Source of the DNA: Homarus americanus
Taxonomy: Eukaryota; Arthropoda; Malacostraca; Decapoda; Nephropidae
Direction: 5' to 3'
NCBI RefSeq assembly: GCF_018991925.1
Contig: NW_024755055.1
Coordinates: forward strand, 501,496 to 565,495
Length of the DNA stretch: 64,000 bases
A program made the position numbers and the translations under genes. The notes below the pieces were generated by a model that was given only the letters and a program-made list of their open reading frames with translations, was not told the DNA's origin and made no database searches. Positions within the stretch are counted from its first letter, which is position 1, and each line of letters starts with the position of its first letter. Positions 46,148 to 57,860 of this stretch are shown here, piece by piece.

Positions 46148-46916
46148 TATCTTATTTTGTCGTTAAACCGATACCATTTACGTATCAATAATATTTGGCA
46201 CATCCCATTTAGACCAATATATTGTATATTGCTGTAGCTGTTCACTCTAATATCAACTACCATTTGCTTAGTCACTCCTCACAAATCGGACGTGTCGTCC
46301 CCGACTATATTATGCGACTCGGTACCAGCGAAACCGTTACCACGACAAAATGACGAAATGTCCGCCCGGAGGTCGGTCTCGGTTGTGACGTTCCAAAACT
46401 CTCCCGTTTAATATACACGGTATTTCCGTGCTATTGTAATCCTCGGTCGGGGGCCCGTTTACGTATGCCTTGCTTCTACCCGGCACGATCCATACATTAA
46501 TATAGCTTAATGAATTTCTTGTTTTAGTAAACCGGATACAGTTGAATGTCACACAAGGTCGACTCCCTCCCTCGGTCCTACCTGCCGTCTCTGCCTGTTG
46601 CTGATATAGCGAGCGGTTGTAGCAATTTATGCTGATCCACTGGGGATCACATCAAAGTATTTCACCTAACGTTTCAAATTTTACCGCTGCAAAATCTATC
46701 GATACTTTTTGGGGAACTGTATATAATTTGGGGGGGAACTTTTTTGTCATTGTAGAATAGTATCTTGGCTTTCATAATGCGAGTCTATGGGAATACAGAT
46801 TCCATTTACTATAGGTTTTTATAAGACACAGTACTCTTATAAACTGGAGAATGCCTGTAGAACTTTCCTAACATTCAAAGTACCACAACAACATTAAATA
46901 CAATACCACAGAGTAC

Positions 46917-47038
46917 TAGAGGTCCACTTAACTTCAGGTCCAGCTCACTTCAAGTCCAGTTAACTTCACGTCCAATTCACTTGAGGTCCAGTAACTTGAG
47001 GTCCAGCCAACTTCATTCTAGTTCACATCAGGTCCACT
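46917..47038. repeat. ~18-bp AGGTCCAGTTAACTTC tandem repeat (copy A)
   Basis: Six to seven imperfect units; the same array occurs at 51768-51888 in copy B, so it predates the duplication. Confidence 0.9.
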
Positions 47039-47289
47039 TTAGGCAGTAATGGAGAAAGTGCCTGAAAATATTACTTAAGATAAAGTACTGCACTGTTGAT
47101 ATTTAAAAATTTAAACCATGTACTAAGTACCGTAGTCTTCTTCAAAACTATGCCAATAAAACTTTAATTAACTCAATTGAAACATACAAGCAGAAAAAGG
47201 TATAAAAATTAGTACAGCATTTGTAAAGAATCATAATTAATAAACAATAACATTATGTTTTGAAAACGAAGCTAAAAGTTATTAACATA

Positions 47290-48109
47290 CAGTGACCCCT
47301 CGGTTAACGAACTCAATCCGTTCCGGAAGGTCGTTCGTTAACCGAAAAGTTCGATAACCGAAACCATTGTTTCAATGGGTTTTTGGGTAATTGGTTCCAG
47401 CTCACCGAAAATTGCCTAAATTCAACAAAAATGGTAGAAAAGTTCACTTACTTTGAGGTATGTATGTAGAAGGCTCCTGAATGATGATGATGGGATTTAG
47501 AATGGGGGTGGAGGAGAAGGAAGAAGAGAAGGCATTGGGGTGGAAGAGAAGTCACCCCATGGCGCCATTTCACCCATAAAATTTTAGCTCTCTTGGTGTA
47601 ATTCAAGATTATTTTCTTTAAATCAACACTGCACTGCATTATATATTGTCAATATGTAAAATATATTTCAAAATGACCAATAATTTGCTTGGAAACACAT
47701 TAAAAAAAGCGTTTAGTTGAAGAGAGTCTCAAGCAAGATGTTACCTCCACTGAAAACAGAGAGAGACTAACGCCTGTTTTCTGTATTAAGAGGCTGGATG
47801 CCGCGCATTAAACGAGTCACTTTACCTTCAATTATGTTCAATACTTGTTAAAATGACTAAAAAATTGAATATTAAACTTTTAAAATTATTGAACAGTATA
47901 AATTTAAGCCCTAGAACCGATTAATGTATTGACGGACTGATAATAAAGCTGGTTGCCCGGTCAGTGCAAGTGAAAACATGTTGAGGTCGGTTCGTAACAA
48001 TTTCGTTAACCGAATTTTTGTTCGTTAACCGAATTGAAGATCCTTATGAAAGGCAGTTCGTTAACCGAAATTTCGTTAACCGAGGCGTTCGTTAAACGAG
48101 GGGTCACTG
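47290..48109. mobile_element. 820-bp pogo/Tigger-like MITE
   Basis: Ends CAGTGACCCCTCGGTTAACG and CGTTCGTTAAACGAGGGGTC plus ACTG are near inverse complements, with multiple subterminal GTTCGTTAACCGAA repeats. TA flanks at 47288-47289 and 48110-48111. Copy B carries the empty site (single TA at 52134-52135), which proves insertion after the duplication. No transposase ORF. Confidence 0.95.
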
Positions 48110-48967
48110 TACTGTACTTTAAAGAAAAACTAAATAAACACACATTCAAAATTAGCTATGGGATGGAAAACGTGAATCTCGGCCGCCATATTTTTGAGAG
48201 GTCCCGTGCTGCCGACACCAATGGGACGTGACTTTAGACACAAACATTTACATAAATGCTCACTTTTATAGGATTACTGTACAAGTGCACTTAATACAAG
48301 TACTCTAATACACTCGGCTTCTACACCCAATGACACGACGTGAAGTGACGACGTCGGTCTTACCTCCCACGGGTCGGCGGCGTTTCTCCATTAACGGCGT
48401 CGAATGCGAGACTGGACGGGTCTGTACGGTCGAGTCTGAGCTTGCCATGGAGAAGTGTTGTTGGTCCTTGAAGCTTCCTGGAAATGTGACCAATAGCTAT
48501 AATACACAACACTATAAAACTATTATATTATAGGCAGGGATTATTTGATCAGTACTGGGCACAATAACCACTGGTTATTTGACCGAGATCTAAAATAAAA
48601 CTAAATACTTTTGGCCACAGAATATTCTACAATTAAATAATACCGTAGTGTAATGACTTGTTTGATGACCCCAACTACAATCCCATTAAAATCCTATACA
48701 ATCCCCGCAGGTCCCGGTCAAATAGCCGACGGTTATTTGGCCCAGAATCCGGGTCAAATTACAACTTCGTATTAAAAATAAACGTTAGATATTAGTTTAA
48801 TACCACATGGAGAAACTGATTACTCAAATAGCTTCAGTTACGTTGAAATTATCTTGTTCCAATGGTTTTTGATGTATTTTTAACTTTTATGACCTTCGGA
48901 AAATAGGTGCACGGCCGAAACGATAATTTTACCAGTTTTTATTTGTATTTTTTTCTAATACGGTATA

Positions 48968-49659
48968 GTCTCGGCTTAAGCGGTCTATTAAACCCGTGGA
49001 GGTCCGCTTAAAACGAGAAACGCGCAAACGAAATAACAGAACATACGGGATTAATTGAAATGAGAGACAGGGCCGACCCCCAGACTACCCTCTTTCCAAT
49101 ACAATACCTACGTTGTAGTAAAAATAACATCTTAATTTTATGATGGTATGCACACAAACTTAATATTTAAGAGAAATATCAATAATACTAGGTTTTTTAA
49201 CACCTATGTTAGAAGAAGAGATGGCCGGGCACACGGGGATGGGGGGGTTGGTGCCGAGGCAGAGGGCAGATTATTGGCCCTCACCTGTATCACTATCCAC
49301 CACAGAGGCTTGCAGGGCCTCTTTGTCAAACCCCTCAAAGTCCATATCCTCACTATCACTGACTTGGGCCGGCTGTGGTGGGTGCCGGGTGAAGAACTCG
49401 GTAATGTTTTGTTGACCTGGCAAGCGAGGTTAAATAGACCAATTACAGCGCTCGGCGGAGAGGGTGCGTGGGTGGTAAGGATACGTGGCCCAATCGCGGA
49501 CCGAAACGTCATCTGACGTCAGCGCGACCTAGCGCGCACCTCGTCCGCGCAGCTTCCCGCGTAAATGCTGGAATGTACCGCGTAACTAATAATTGGCGCG
49601 TCCGGACAGGTGCCGCATAAATGACCGACCGCGTAAAGGAAATCCGAGTAAGCCGAGAC
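48968..49659 (-). mobile_element. 692-bp Tigger-derived element
   Basis: Ends GTCTCGGCTTAAGCGG and (inverse) GTCTCGGCTTACTCGG, flanked by TA at 48966-48967 and 49660-49661. Copy B lacks it at about 52985. It keeps the transposase 3' end on the minus strand, so it is an internal-deletion derivative of an autonomous Tigger-type element. Confidence 0.9.
49271..49431 (-). pseudogene. Tigger transposase C-terminus (fragment)
   Basis: Minus-strand frame PRLPGQQNITEFFTRHPPQP then AQVSDSEDMDFEGFDKEALQ and ASVVDSDTGEGQ, stop at 49271-49273. A PGQQ-IT-FF segment followed by an acidic DFEGF tail is characteristic of pogo/Tigger (CENP-B-related) transposases. The DDE core is absent, so it is non-functional. 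Confidence 0.75.
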
Positions 49660-50189
49660 TAAACTGTAAATAAATATGATCTTAATTTTCTCTTACACTA
49701 ACAAAAACAATGAATATTCCAAAGTGAATTAGACTTTTAACATGAAGGGTTAAAAAAACAACATTGAAAACCCTACCTGACCTAATGTAAACTACCTGAC
49801 TTCTTGCGATGGACGTGCAAAAACCGAATCGGTATACCCGTTTCGTACACGTCCAATAGTGTTTACATTTCGTGGACGTGACCGACGTAGCACGAAACTA
49901 CGTCGACATTGACGGATTCTTACCGTACTACCGGGAGAAACGCAATTTTGCAAGATTTAGTATTTAAATCTCTTTCACTCGAATTTCACATAATCTGCTG
50001 TGACCAATCAGAGGACAATTCAAATCAATTGTCATATTTACACAACAGCAAAAACTTCTCTTTCTAGATGTATTTAAGCCTCCCTCGTGACCTAAATGTT
50101 GAAGACAAGAACTGACTCGCTGACAAAACATTGAAAACACAAAAAAAAAGCATTAAAGAAATAACTTTTCCTGTTATCATTATTAAATA

Positions 50190-50482
50190 CAGCTACTCCT
50201 CGACTTACGACCACAGGACATACGACCGCCTCGGTCGTACCAAAATTTTGTCAAATTACGTATGTTAGGATCCCGACGTTAGTGATTGCGCTGTGTACCG
50301 ACAAAATTTTCATTTGTAATTCTCTTTAAAATGGCTGGCAACCATAAAACTGAGAGTTTCGTGGTGCTCAGAAGAAGAAGACACACCCACTTCAGATTTT
50401 CTACGTACAGAATTATTTTCCCATTTTCGACTTGCGACCCGGTCGCCGGTCCCTAAACCAGTCGTAAGTCGGGGACTCGCTG
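50190..50482. mobile_element. 293-bp MITE (CAGCTACTCCTCGACTTACG family)
   Basis: Ends CAGCTACTCCTCGACTTACG and (inverse) CAGCGAGTCCCCGACTTACG, flanked by TA at 50188-50189 and 50483-50484. Homologous to 60942-61236 in opposite orientation. It sits exactly between duplication copies A and B. Confidence 0.92.
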
Positions 50483-50862
50483 TACTGTATATCTTTATCT
50501 ACAAGAGTTAAGTTGAACTCGCGAACAAGCCTTGGGAACTTGACTCATTTGTCGGTCGAAAAGCTCCTATACAGTATTGGCTTATAATCGACGTGTAAGG
50601 TCACCCCCAAAACAATATCTTTAGCCGTGGGACCGCCGTGATTCGAGGCTTTCCGACCGATGTTACACGACCTGTTTCTGAACTGTGGCTAACTCTACAT
50701 CTACGCCTCTGAGCACAAATGAGTATAAAGTACATAAGTTTTTGAAAGATGCAAATCCTCCGAGACTTCCGATCGCATATTACGCGAATTGAGCTCGAGT
50801 GTCGTAAATGGACGCCAAAACCGTGCCGGTCATTAATGGGATCCTACGTCAAATGAACCGAG

Positions 50863-51021
50863 GAATTATCAGAAAGACCCAACGAGGTGAGAGGTGCTAT
50901 TATTGGCCTTCTCGACGAGGGTATACGCAACGCTCCGATAACTCGGCAGACCGGGGCGAGTGAACCCGCCGTATCGCGATGGGTTAACCGCCACGAAACG
51001 ACCGGCGACGCGCCGATTTAA
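50863..51021 (+). pseudogene. Tc1-like transposase HTH fragment, copy B
   Basis: Same length and frame as 45989-46147. AVSRW here replaces AVSPW in copy A, and GLLDEG replaces GLRDEG. The Arg before Trp is the more usual residue for this helix in Tc1-type proteins, as I recall. Confidence 0.55.
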
Positions 51022-51767
51022 TATCTTATTTTGTCGTTAAACCGATACCATTTACGTATCAATAATATTTGGCACATCCCATTTAGACCAATATATTGTA
51101 CATTGCTGTAGCTGTTCACTCTAATATCAACTACTACAGTATTTGCTTAGTCACTTCTCATAAATCAGTCACGTCAACAACTATATTATGCATCTCGGTA
51201 CGAATGAAACCGTTACTACGACGCAATGGTGAAATGTCTGCCCCGAGGTCCGTCTCGGTTGTGAAGTTCCAAAACTCTTCCGTTTAACGTATATTTTGAT
51301 ATTATTGTAATCCTCGGTTGGGGCCTTGCTTTTACCCAGCACGATACATACATTAATATAGCTTAGTGGATTTCTTGTTACAGCAAAGCACATACAGTCA
51401 TATGTCATACGAGGACGACTCCCTCGCTACCTGCCGTCTATAGCTATTGCCGATATAGCGAGCGGGCGTACCAACTTATGTTGATCCACTGGGGATCACA
51501 TAAAAGTATTTCACCTAGCGTTTCAAATTTTACCGCTGCAAAATCTATCGATACTTTTTGGAAACTACATAATTTGGGGGGAACTTTTGTCATGGTAGAA
51601 AAGTATCTTGACTTTTATAATGTGAGCCTATAGGAATATTGATTTCATTTACTATAGGTATTTATAAAACAGTACAGGTACTCTTATAAACTGGGAATGC
51701 CTGTAAAACTTTCCTAACATTGAAAGTACCACAACAACATTAAATACAATACCACAGAGTACTCGAG

Positions 51768-51888
51768 GTCCAGTTAGCTTCGGGTCCAGTTCACTTGAGA
51801 TCCAGTTAACTTCACGTCCAGTTAACTTGAGGTCCAGTAACTTGAGGTCCAGCTAACTTCATTCTAGTTCACATCAGGTCCACTTTAG
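51768..51888. repeat. ~18-bp AGGTCCAGTTAACTTC tandem repeat (copy B)
   Basis: Partner of 46917-47038. Confidence 0.9.
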
Positions 51889-52783
51889 GCAGTAATAGAG
51901 AAAGTGCCTGAAAATATTACTTAAGATAAAGTACTGCACTGTTGATATTTAAAAATTTAAACCATGTACTAAGTACCGTAGTCTTCTTCAAAACTATGCC
52001 AATAAAACTTTAATTAACTCAATTGAAACATACAAGCAGAAAAAGGTATAAAAAGTAGTACAGCATTTGCAAAGAATCATAATTAATAAACAATGACATT
52101 ATGTTTTGAAAACGAAGCTAAAAATTATTAATATACTGTACTGTACTTTAAAATTTTGTATGGGATGGAAAACGTCAATCTGGGCCATATTTTTTAGAGG
52201 TCCCGTGCCGCCGACACCAATGGGACGTGACTTTAGACACAAACATTTACATAAATGCCCACTTTTATAGGATTACTGTGCAAGTGCACATAAATACAAG
52301 TCCTCTAATACACTCGGCTTCTACACCCAATGACACGATGTCGGTCTTACCTCCCGCGGGTCGGCGGCGTTTCACCGTTTGCCATTAACGGCGTCGTATG
52401 CGAGACCGGACAGGTCTGTACGGTCGAGTCTGAACTTGCCATGGAGATGTGTTGTTGGTCCTTGAAGCTTCCTGGAAATGTGACCAATAGCTATAATATA
52501 CTCGGCAGTACTCGGCACTGGTTATTTGACCGAGATCTAAAATAAAACTAAATAGTTTTGCCCACAGAAAATTCTACAATTAAATAATACCATAGTGTAA
52601 TGACTAGTTTAATGCCCCCAACTACAATCCCATTAAAATCCTATACAATCCCCGCAGGTCCGGGTCAAATAGCCGACGGTTATTTGGCCTAGAATCCGGG
52701 TCAAATAACAACTCCATATACTGTACTTATAATAAAGGCACTTGTTTGTTTAATACCACATGGACAAAATGACTACTTAAATT

Positions 52784-52882
52784 GGTTGGGTTAGGTTGGT
52801 TTAGGTTAGGTTTAGGTTAGGTTTAGGTTAGGTTAGGTTGGGTTAGGTTTAGGTTAGGTTTAGGTTAGGTTTAGGTTAGGTT
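52784..52882. repeat. Interstitial TTAGG/TTTAGG array
   Basis: About 100 bp of GGTTAGGTTTAGGTTAGG on the + strand. TTAGG is the ancestral arthropod telomere unit. At the same place copy A has only AGTTACGTTGAAA (around 48835-48850), so the array arose locally after duplication. Confidence 0.95.
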
Positions 52883-53450
52883 GAAATTGGGTTTTTCCAA
52901 TGGTTTTTGATGTGTTTAGAATGAGTCTGACCTTCAGAAAGTAAGCGCTGCGCCGAAACTACAATTCTGTGTTTCTATTTTGTTTTGTTTTTTCTAATAA
53001 ATACTTATGACCTTTATATCCTTCAACACTAGCAACAACAACAACAATCATTGACCTTTTGTGACGGACGAACAAAAAAATAAATCGGTTTATGTACCCG
53101 GTTTCGCATACAACCGATCGTGGTTACATTTTATGGACGTGTGACCAAATTAGGACGGAGATACGACAATATTGACGGATTCTTATTGCAAGAGCGGGCA
53201 AAAACTTTGGCGCAATTTAATATTGAAATTTCTTTCAGATTTGAATTTCACATAATCTGCTGTGACCAATCAGAAGACAATTCAAATATATTGGGAGGTT
53301 TATGCAAGTGCAAATTTTTTTTAAACGAATTCCAGCTTCCCTCGTGACCAATAAATGCTCAAGACAAGAAATAACTCGCTGAAAAAACAGAAACTTGGAA
53401 CACACAAAAAACAATGAAATAACTTTTTCTTTTATCATCGGTTAAATATA

Positions 53451-54719
53451 TTATTTGAAGTGTTATGGGTTAGAAACGGTTAGGTTAGGTTTTCAGCTTT
53501 CTTTTCTCAGAACACCACTACCACCAGAAAGAGATGTTCAATTTGGTTCATATTTTCCATAGATGTTTTTATTATAACATTTTAAAAGAACAACTTTTTA
53601 TTTTAATTAAAAGCACCTTTTAATTTATTTTTCTATGATCATAAATCACCTGTACTGGGCAGGGGATGAAGGTTGGGGGAAATGGGGGGAAAACACTAAA
53701 AAACTGAGCACGTGACACTAAAATGATGTCTCCGTGCTCTGTGGCGAATAATTACATTTACCATAAACACTCCTTAAAAAAATTTTGCCAATTCGCCGGG
53801 TCGTGTTTGTTTATACAGTAGTCGGATCGCCGAATCCGAGAGTACTCTTGCATCCACAAAAATACAAATTACACCGTGACACTTCTATAAAGTTGCTTTC
53901 ATTGGTACCAGATATAAAAATAAGTACTTTGTTAAATATGGCAAGTCCATCCCCTGGCTAGGAAGTTAGGTAAGGTTAGGTAGGTCGCTTTGGTTGGTTA
54001 TAATGTCAGATTATACAGTATTAGCTTCCAGTAAATGTTGCCTCTTAAAATTCTATAATGACACCAACACCTGTAGCAAAAATGAACAAAATCAAACTCG
54101 TCCCGGTAACTGAGGTCATATCTCCATAACGGCTCATTTATGCCACAAATGAAGGTCACAATTGCTCGTAAAACAAAATACACTAGGATAACCTATTTTT
54201 GGAATTTCACTTGTCACTAAACGAATCTGGGGAATTTTATAATTGCAAGGCACTTTTCTTCAATGACATTTCTGGCACATATTACATTTAAGCGAGATTT
54301 TTAACATTTTCTTATGTATGTTCGTACATGGCGGTACACACCCAGGTTAGGTTAGGTTGGTTAGGTTAGGTTAAATCCAAAACCGTTTTTCCGATGGGAT
54401 TTTATGCATTTTGAATACTTTTACCTTGATTCTTATAGCTCTGGTTTCTGAGATGTGAGACGAGGTTAATTTTTTACAACTGGACAACCATGAAGTTTTT
54501 TGTTGACCAATGTATTTTTCCCATGGTTACGACACTTTTCTTCTTTAACATTTCCCCGACAAATTATTTAAAATTACCTAACCTAACCTCCCTGGTTTAT
54601 TGAAGTCATTTGTGAGGGAAACGTCTTAAAGAAAAATGGGTTACTATTCGTCCATTGGCTGTCTGCAGGTTCCCGCCATGTTTACCTGAGGTTATACTCC
54701 GCACTTTGTCTCCTCCAAC
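53451..54719. other. AT-rich intergenic DNA with short TTAGG runs
   Basis: Small GGTTAGGTTAGG runs at about 53480, 53970 and 54345-54370. No gene recognised. Confidence 0.5.
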
Positions 54720-55070
54720 TTCTAGGTTAAGTTAGGTTGGTTGGTTCCTTTGGTATGAGAATAGGTTAGGTTAGGTTAGGTTAGGTTCCTTTGGTTAGGT
54801 TAGGTTAGGTTAGGGTTAGGTTGGTTGGTTCCTTTGGTATGAAATAGGTTAGGTTAGGTTAGGTTAGGTTAGGTTGGTTGGTTCCTTTGGTATGAGAATA
54901 GGTTAGGTTAGGTTAAGTTAGGTTGGTTGGTTCCTTTGGTATGAGAATAGGTTAGGTTAGGTTAGGTTAGGTTAGGTTAGGTTAGGTTAGGTTGGTTGGT
55001 TCCTTTGGTATGTGAATAGGTTAGGTTAGGTTAGGTTAGGTTGGTTGGTTCCTTTGGTATGAGAATAGGT
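54720..55070. repeat. TTAGG-based minisatellite with TGGTTCCTTTGGTATGAGAA spacer
   Basis: Six units, each a (TTAGG)3-8 run followed by TTGGTTGGTTCCTTTGGTAT and GAGAATA. Higher-order structure of telomere-like blocks with a constant spacer. Confidence 0.93.
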
Positions 55071-55626
55071 TTTTGGTATATTTTTTTGTTTTTTACTCAT
55101 ATTCGCCCTCCATTTTTGTGTAAATTAACTGTTTGTTAATGAGTTTTTTTTGCACAACACACTACTTTACAAAAGAAAACATCACATTTGAGTAAAACAC
55201 TGAAAAAATCTCCATAAATTACTATTCTCGTACAAAACCTGAGGACAGCCACTGGACGAATATTTACCTAGTGTCTTAACATTGTCTAAACCATCACATA
55301 TTAATCAACAAAAACTCAATGGTTGTCCACTTATATTAATTTACCAGGGGCTTATCTCAAAACTATTGATTTACACCAGAAATGAAGATCAAATTCGTCC
55401 ATAACATCAAAAACCACCGGAACTACATACTTTAAACTCTAATGTCATACAGTGGCAATAAATGTTAAATATACCAATACAGTGTCACCACCTCCACCAG
55501 ATGACCCAACACAATTAACTAAATTAACCATTAAATACACTCTGTCTAACCATAATAATCCTCCAACAACTTCTTAGTATTATTAATGTTAACTATATGA
55601 AATAATATTATGAATAAATGTCTTAC
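55071..55626. other. AT-rich DNA, possible first intron of the minus-strand gene
   Basis: Follows the donor at 55621-55626 when read on the minus strand. No second exon is identified. Confidence 0.4.
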
Positions 55627-55689
55627 CGATGCCTTAAAGCGGATATTTTCAGGGCTGTCAGGTTGTAGTGCACTTGACCCGTCCTCCAT
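55627..55689 (-). CDS. Probable first coding exon of an unidentified gene
   Basis: On the minus strand ACCAAGATGGAGGACGGG opens a frame, MEDGSSALQPDSPENIRFKA plus S, that runs 21 codons to TCG|GTAAGA, a good splice donor in phase 0. The upstream side (55690-55885) carries repeated GCGCCATCTATGAG motifs that look promoter-like. The peptide is not recognised. Downstream exons would lie at lower coordinates, among repeats, and I could not find them. The call rests on the start context, donor and promoter-like flank only. Confidence 0.4.
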
Positions 55690-55777
55690 CTTGGTTCTTT
55701 GTCAAATGGATCCTGCTGGTGATGGATCCAAGAAACACCAGACGAGAAACTCTACCCTGTACCACATGATGATGGTT

Positions 55778-55884
55778 TAGTAGCGCTGTTAACTCATAGA
55801 TGGCGCTCACCTTCATATATCAAACCCTTATTAGTAGCGCTGTTAACTCATAGATGGCGCTCACCTTCATATGTCGTCCCTTAT
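55778..55884. repeat. 54-bp tandem duplication carrying GCGCCATCTATGAG
   Basis: Units 55778-55831 and 55832-55884 are nearly identical (TAGTAGCGCTGTTAACTCAT, then AGATGGCGCTCACCTTCATA). Read on the minus strand each has GCGCCATCTATGAG, similar to a YY1-type GCCATNT site, about 120-190 bp upstream of the ATG at 55689. Confidence 0.9.
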
Positions 55885-57379
55885 TATCTTATTATTTTTT
55901 TACGTTCAATACATAAGACTGTCATTTGAATAATCGTCTATTACCATCTAAATAAAATTATATTAGCATTTCATAGATTCTGTGAAAAGTAAATAAGTTT
56001 TTGCTGTGAAATAACTGAAAACATAAGGAATTCACGATTTTTTAACAAAGAAAATGTCACTTCGTTCTTAGGAGCATTAAAGAAAAATAATCTTTCTTGG
56101 AGAAACTAAAGTAAATTATAAATCTATGACATTACTACATATTTTGAAGTATTCTCACTTTATTCACTTACAACACTGTACATTAGTAAAGCTTATATAT
56201 TGGTGGTACTTATATACTGCCTCGAGTACTTAAACACTGACTGATTTACTTAGAGGGTGAAACTATTATTTAATTCTCTTTGTGAAGTTGTAGTATTTTT
56301 TTAATTATTTCTTTTCTCCTACCGATGTTGTTCAATAAAGCTGTTGATTAGTTTGCTTGAAAGGATAAAAGCCGTTTCACTGTTAAAGAGGCCAATGAAT
56401 TCTATAGTATATTTACGAGTGTATACAAGAAACCCAACCACAGATTTGTTGAAATTTAATCATAATCTTCCAAATAAAACTCAAATGTGATCTGGCTTTT
56501 GAACTTTTGATAAATATAACATGATGAATTCTACGGCTTTCTAGGGGCGACTAGACACACAGACACCACCGTTAAGCTGTTAATGGTTGTTACGCCTGTT
56601 TAACTCCAGGTAAAACCACATTCATTAATCTCTATAGTGAAAAGTAAAAAAAATTATAAATAAAAAAATAGTAAAATTAGCAATAGCAACGCGATAGTCA
56701 AGACATATTGAAGTTTTATAGAAAATATTAAATAAAACTTCAATATCTTCAACAGTTGAGGTGGTGGTTAGCCTAGTTAAGATTTTCCCGCCTAAATCCC
56801 AAGTCCCCCCACCCTCCCCCACCTCCACCCCCACACCAACCCCCACCCTGCCGTGGTCCTTAAATACTCTGAAAGCTGCGGTGGGAGGTCAGTTCTGATC
56901 ACAACCTCAAAGGAAGCAGTGCTACATGATCCAAGAATATTCGTCTCTTGTTATTCTTCAGCTGCTGTTACTAATTCGCATGAGTATATTTCTTGTGTTG
57001 GTTAAAACTAAGATTTTTAGAATTATTTTTATTAGTTTTAATTTGGCTATATATATTAATGCAATTGGTGTGTTATTACCAGTATTGAGTTTAATGTTAA
57101 GACTTGTGTATTTAACCCCTGATTAATTGCTTGTTTCAGAAATCCGAGATCAACCCAGGCAACTACTGTATGTTTCAGAGGCGGGATGCAGTAAATCGAG
57201 CTCTGGGTGAAGGTTGTAGTGGACGTCTCCCCTACAACTTTGCATCCGCATTCCAATGCGACAGTATCCTAGCAACCAAACGAGAGGCCCAGGCTGGGGG
57301 CGTCACCAACTGCTAACATATCCTAGCAAAGAAGTCGAGAAACCGGCGAGTTCCCACGGGTTTACTTTCTGATGCTGTG
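55885..57379. other. AT-rich intergenic DNA
   Basis: No gene recognised. A C-rich patch at 56800-56850 gives a spurious antisense frame. From about 57130 the composition becomes balanced and may already belong to the LTR-like unit below. Confidence 0.4.
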
Positions 57380-57415
57380 TATATAAGCTTTGTCTCTCCA
57401 CTGAGATTCATTCTG
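57380..57415 (+). promoter_or_regulatory. TATA + Inr core promoter
   Basis: TATATAAG at 57380-57387 is followed 30 bp later by TCATTC (57408-57413, A+1 at 57410), a perfect TCAKTY initiator. Spacing is typical. Two AATAAA signals follow about 410-430 nt downstream, a promoter-then-poly(A) order typical of retroviral-type LTRs. Confidence 0.55.
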
Positions 57416-57860
57416 GCCTCGGTTCCTGAACACGCAACACCTCATCCAAGCAAGCTCCTTGCTGTCCAGCTCTCATTCAACATGGAGGCCAGCAACAGGC
57501 AACATCTCTAACAAAGCTCCTGCACATCTACCTCCTTCAGCACGCTACTCGCCAAACGTGTCTACTGAACAGCTCCTCACCACACGGCATCTCCAGCACC
57601 AGACTGTCTACCATATAATTTATATTGTATAAGAAAACCACCACCTAGAGTTTCCATCAATCCCATCCTGAGTGCTAGACAGCATATCACAAAACCCTAC
57701 AAGGTGATCTCCAGCTTCAATCTTGGCACAACCAACCTACCTTGGTCATGTGGGCAAGTAAGGATGAACTCTGCCGAAGTGTGGAAGATTAGGCGTTCCA
57801 ACTACTGTTTTAGTTCAGATAATAAACGTGCTCGTTCAATAAACTTTAATATAACGTTAA
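57410..57860 (+). mobile_element. Possible solo LTR (R/U5 portion)
   Basis: Begins at the initiator, contains no long ORF, and ends just after AATAAA at 57821 and 57838. No 5'-TG/CA-3' borders or target duplications could be fixed, and no gag-pol is adjacent. It could equally be a short non-coding RNA gene. Confidence 0.25.

Larger units (their letters stand above)
50485..53450 (+). repeat. Tandem duplication, copy B
   Basis: Second copy of the block starting at 45239. It has an added TTAGG-type array at 52784-52882 that is absent from A. The best conserved part is around the HTH fragment (50835-51125 against 45961-46250). Confidence 0.92.

Noticed and set aside
49204..49516. 102-codon minus and 122-codon plus ORFs in the 692-bp element
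   Set aside because: The meaningful frame is the third one, which carries the Tigger tail; these two are shadows in other frames.
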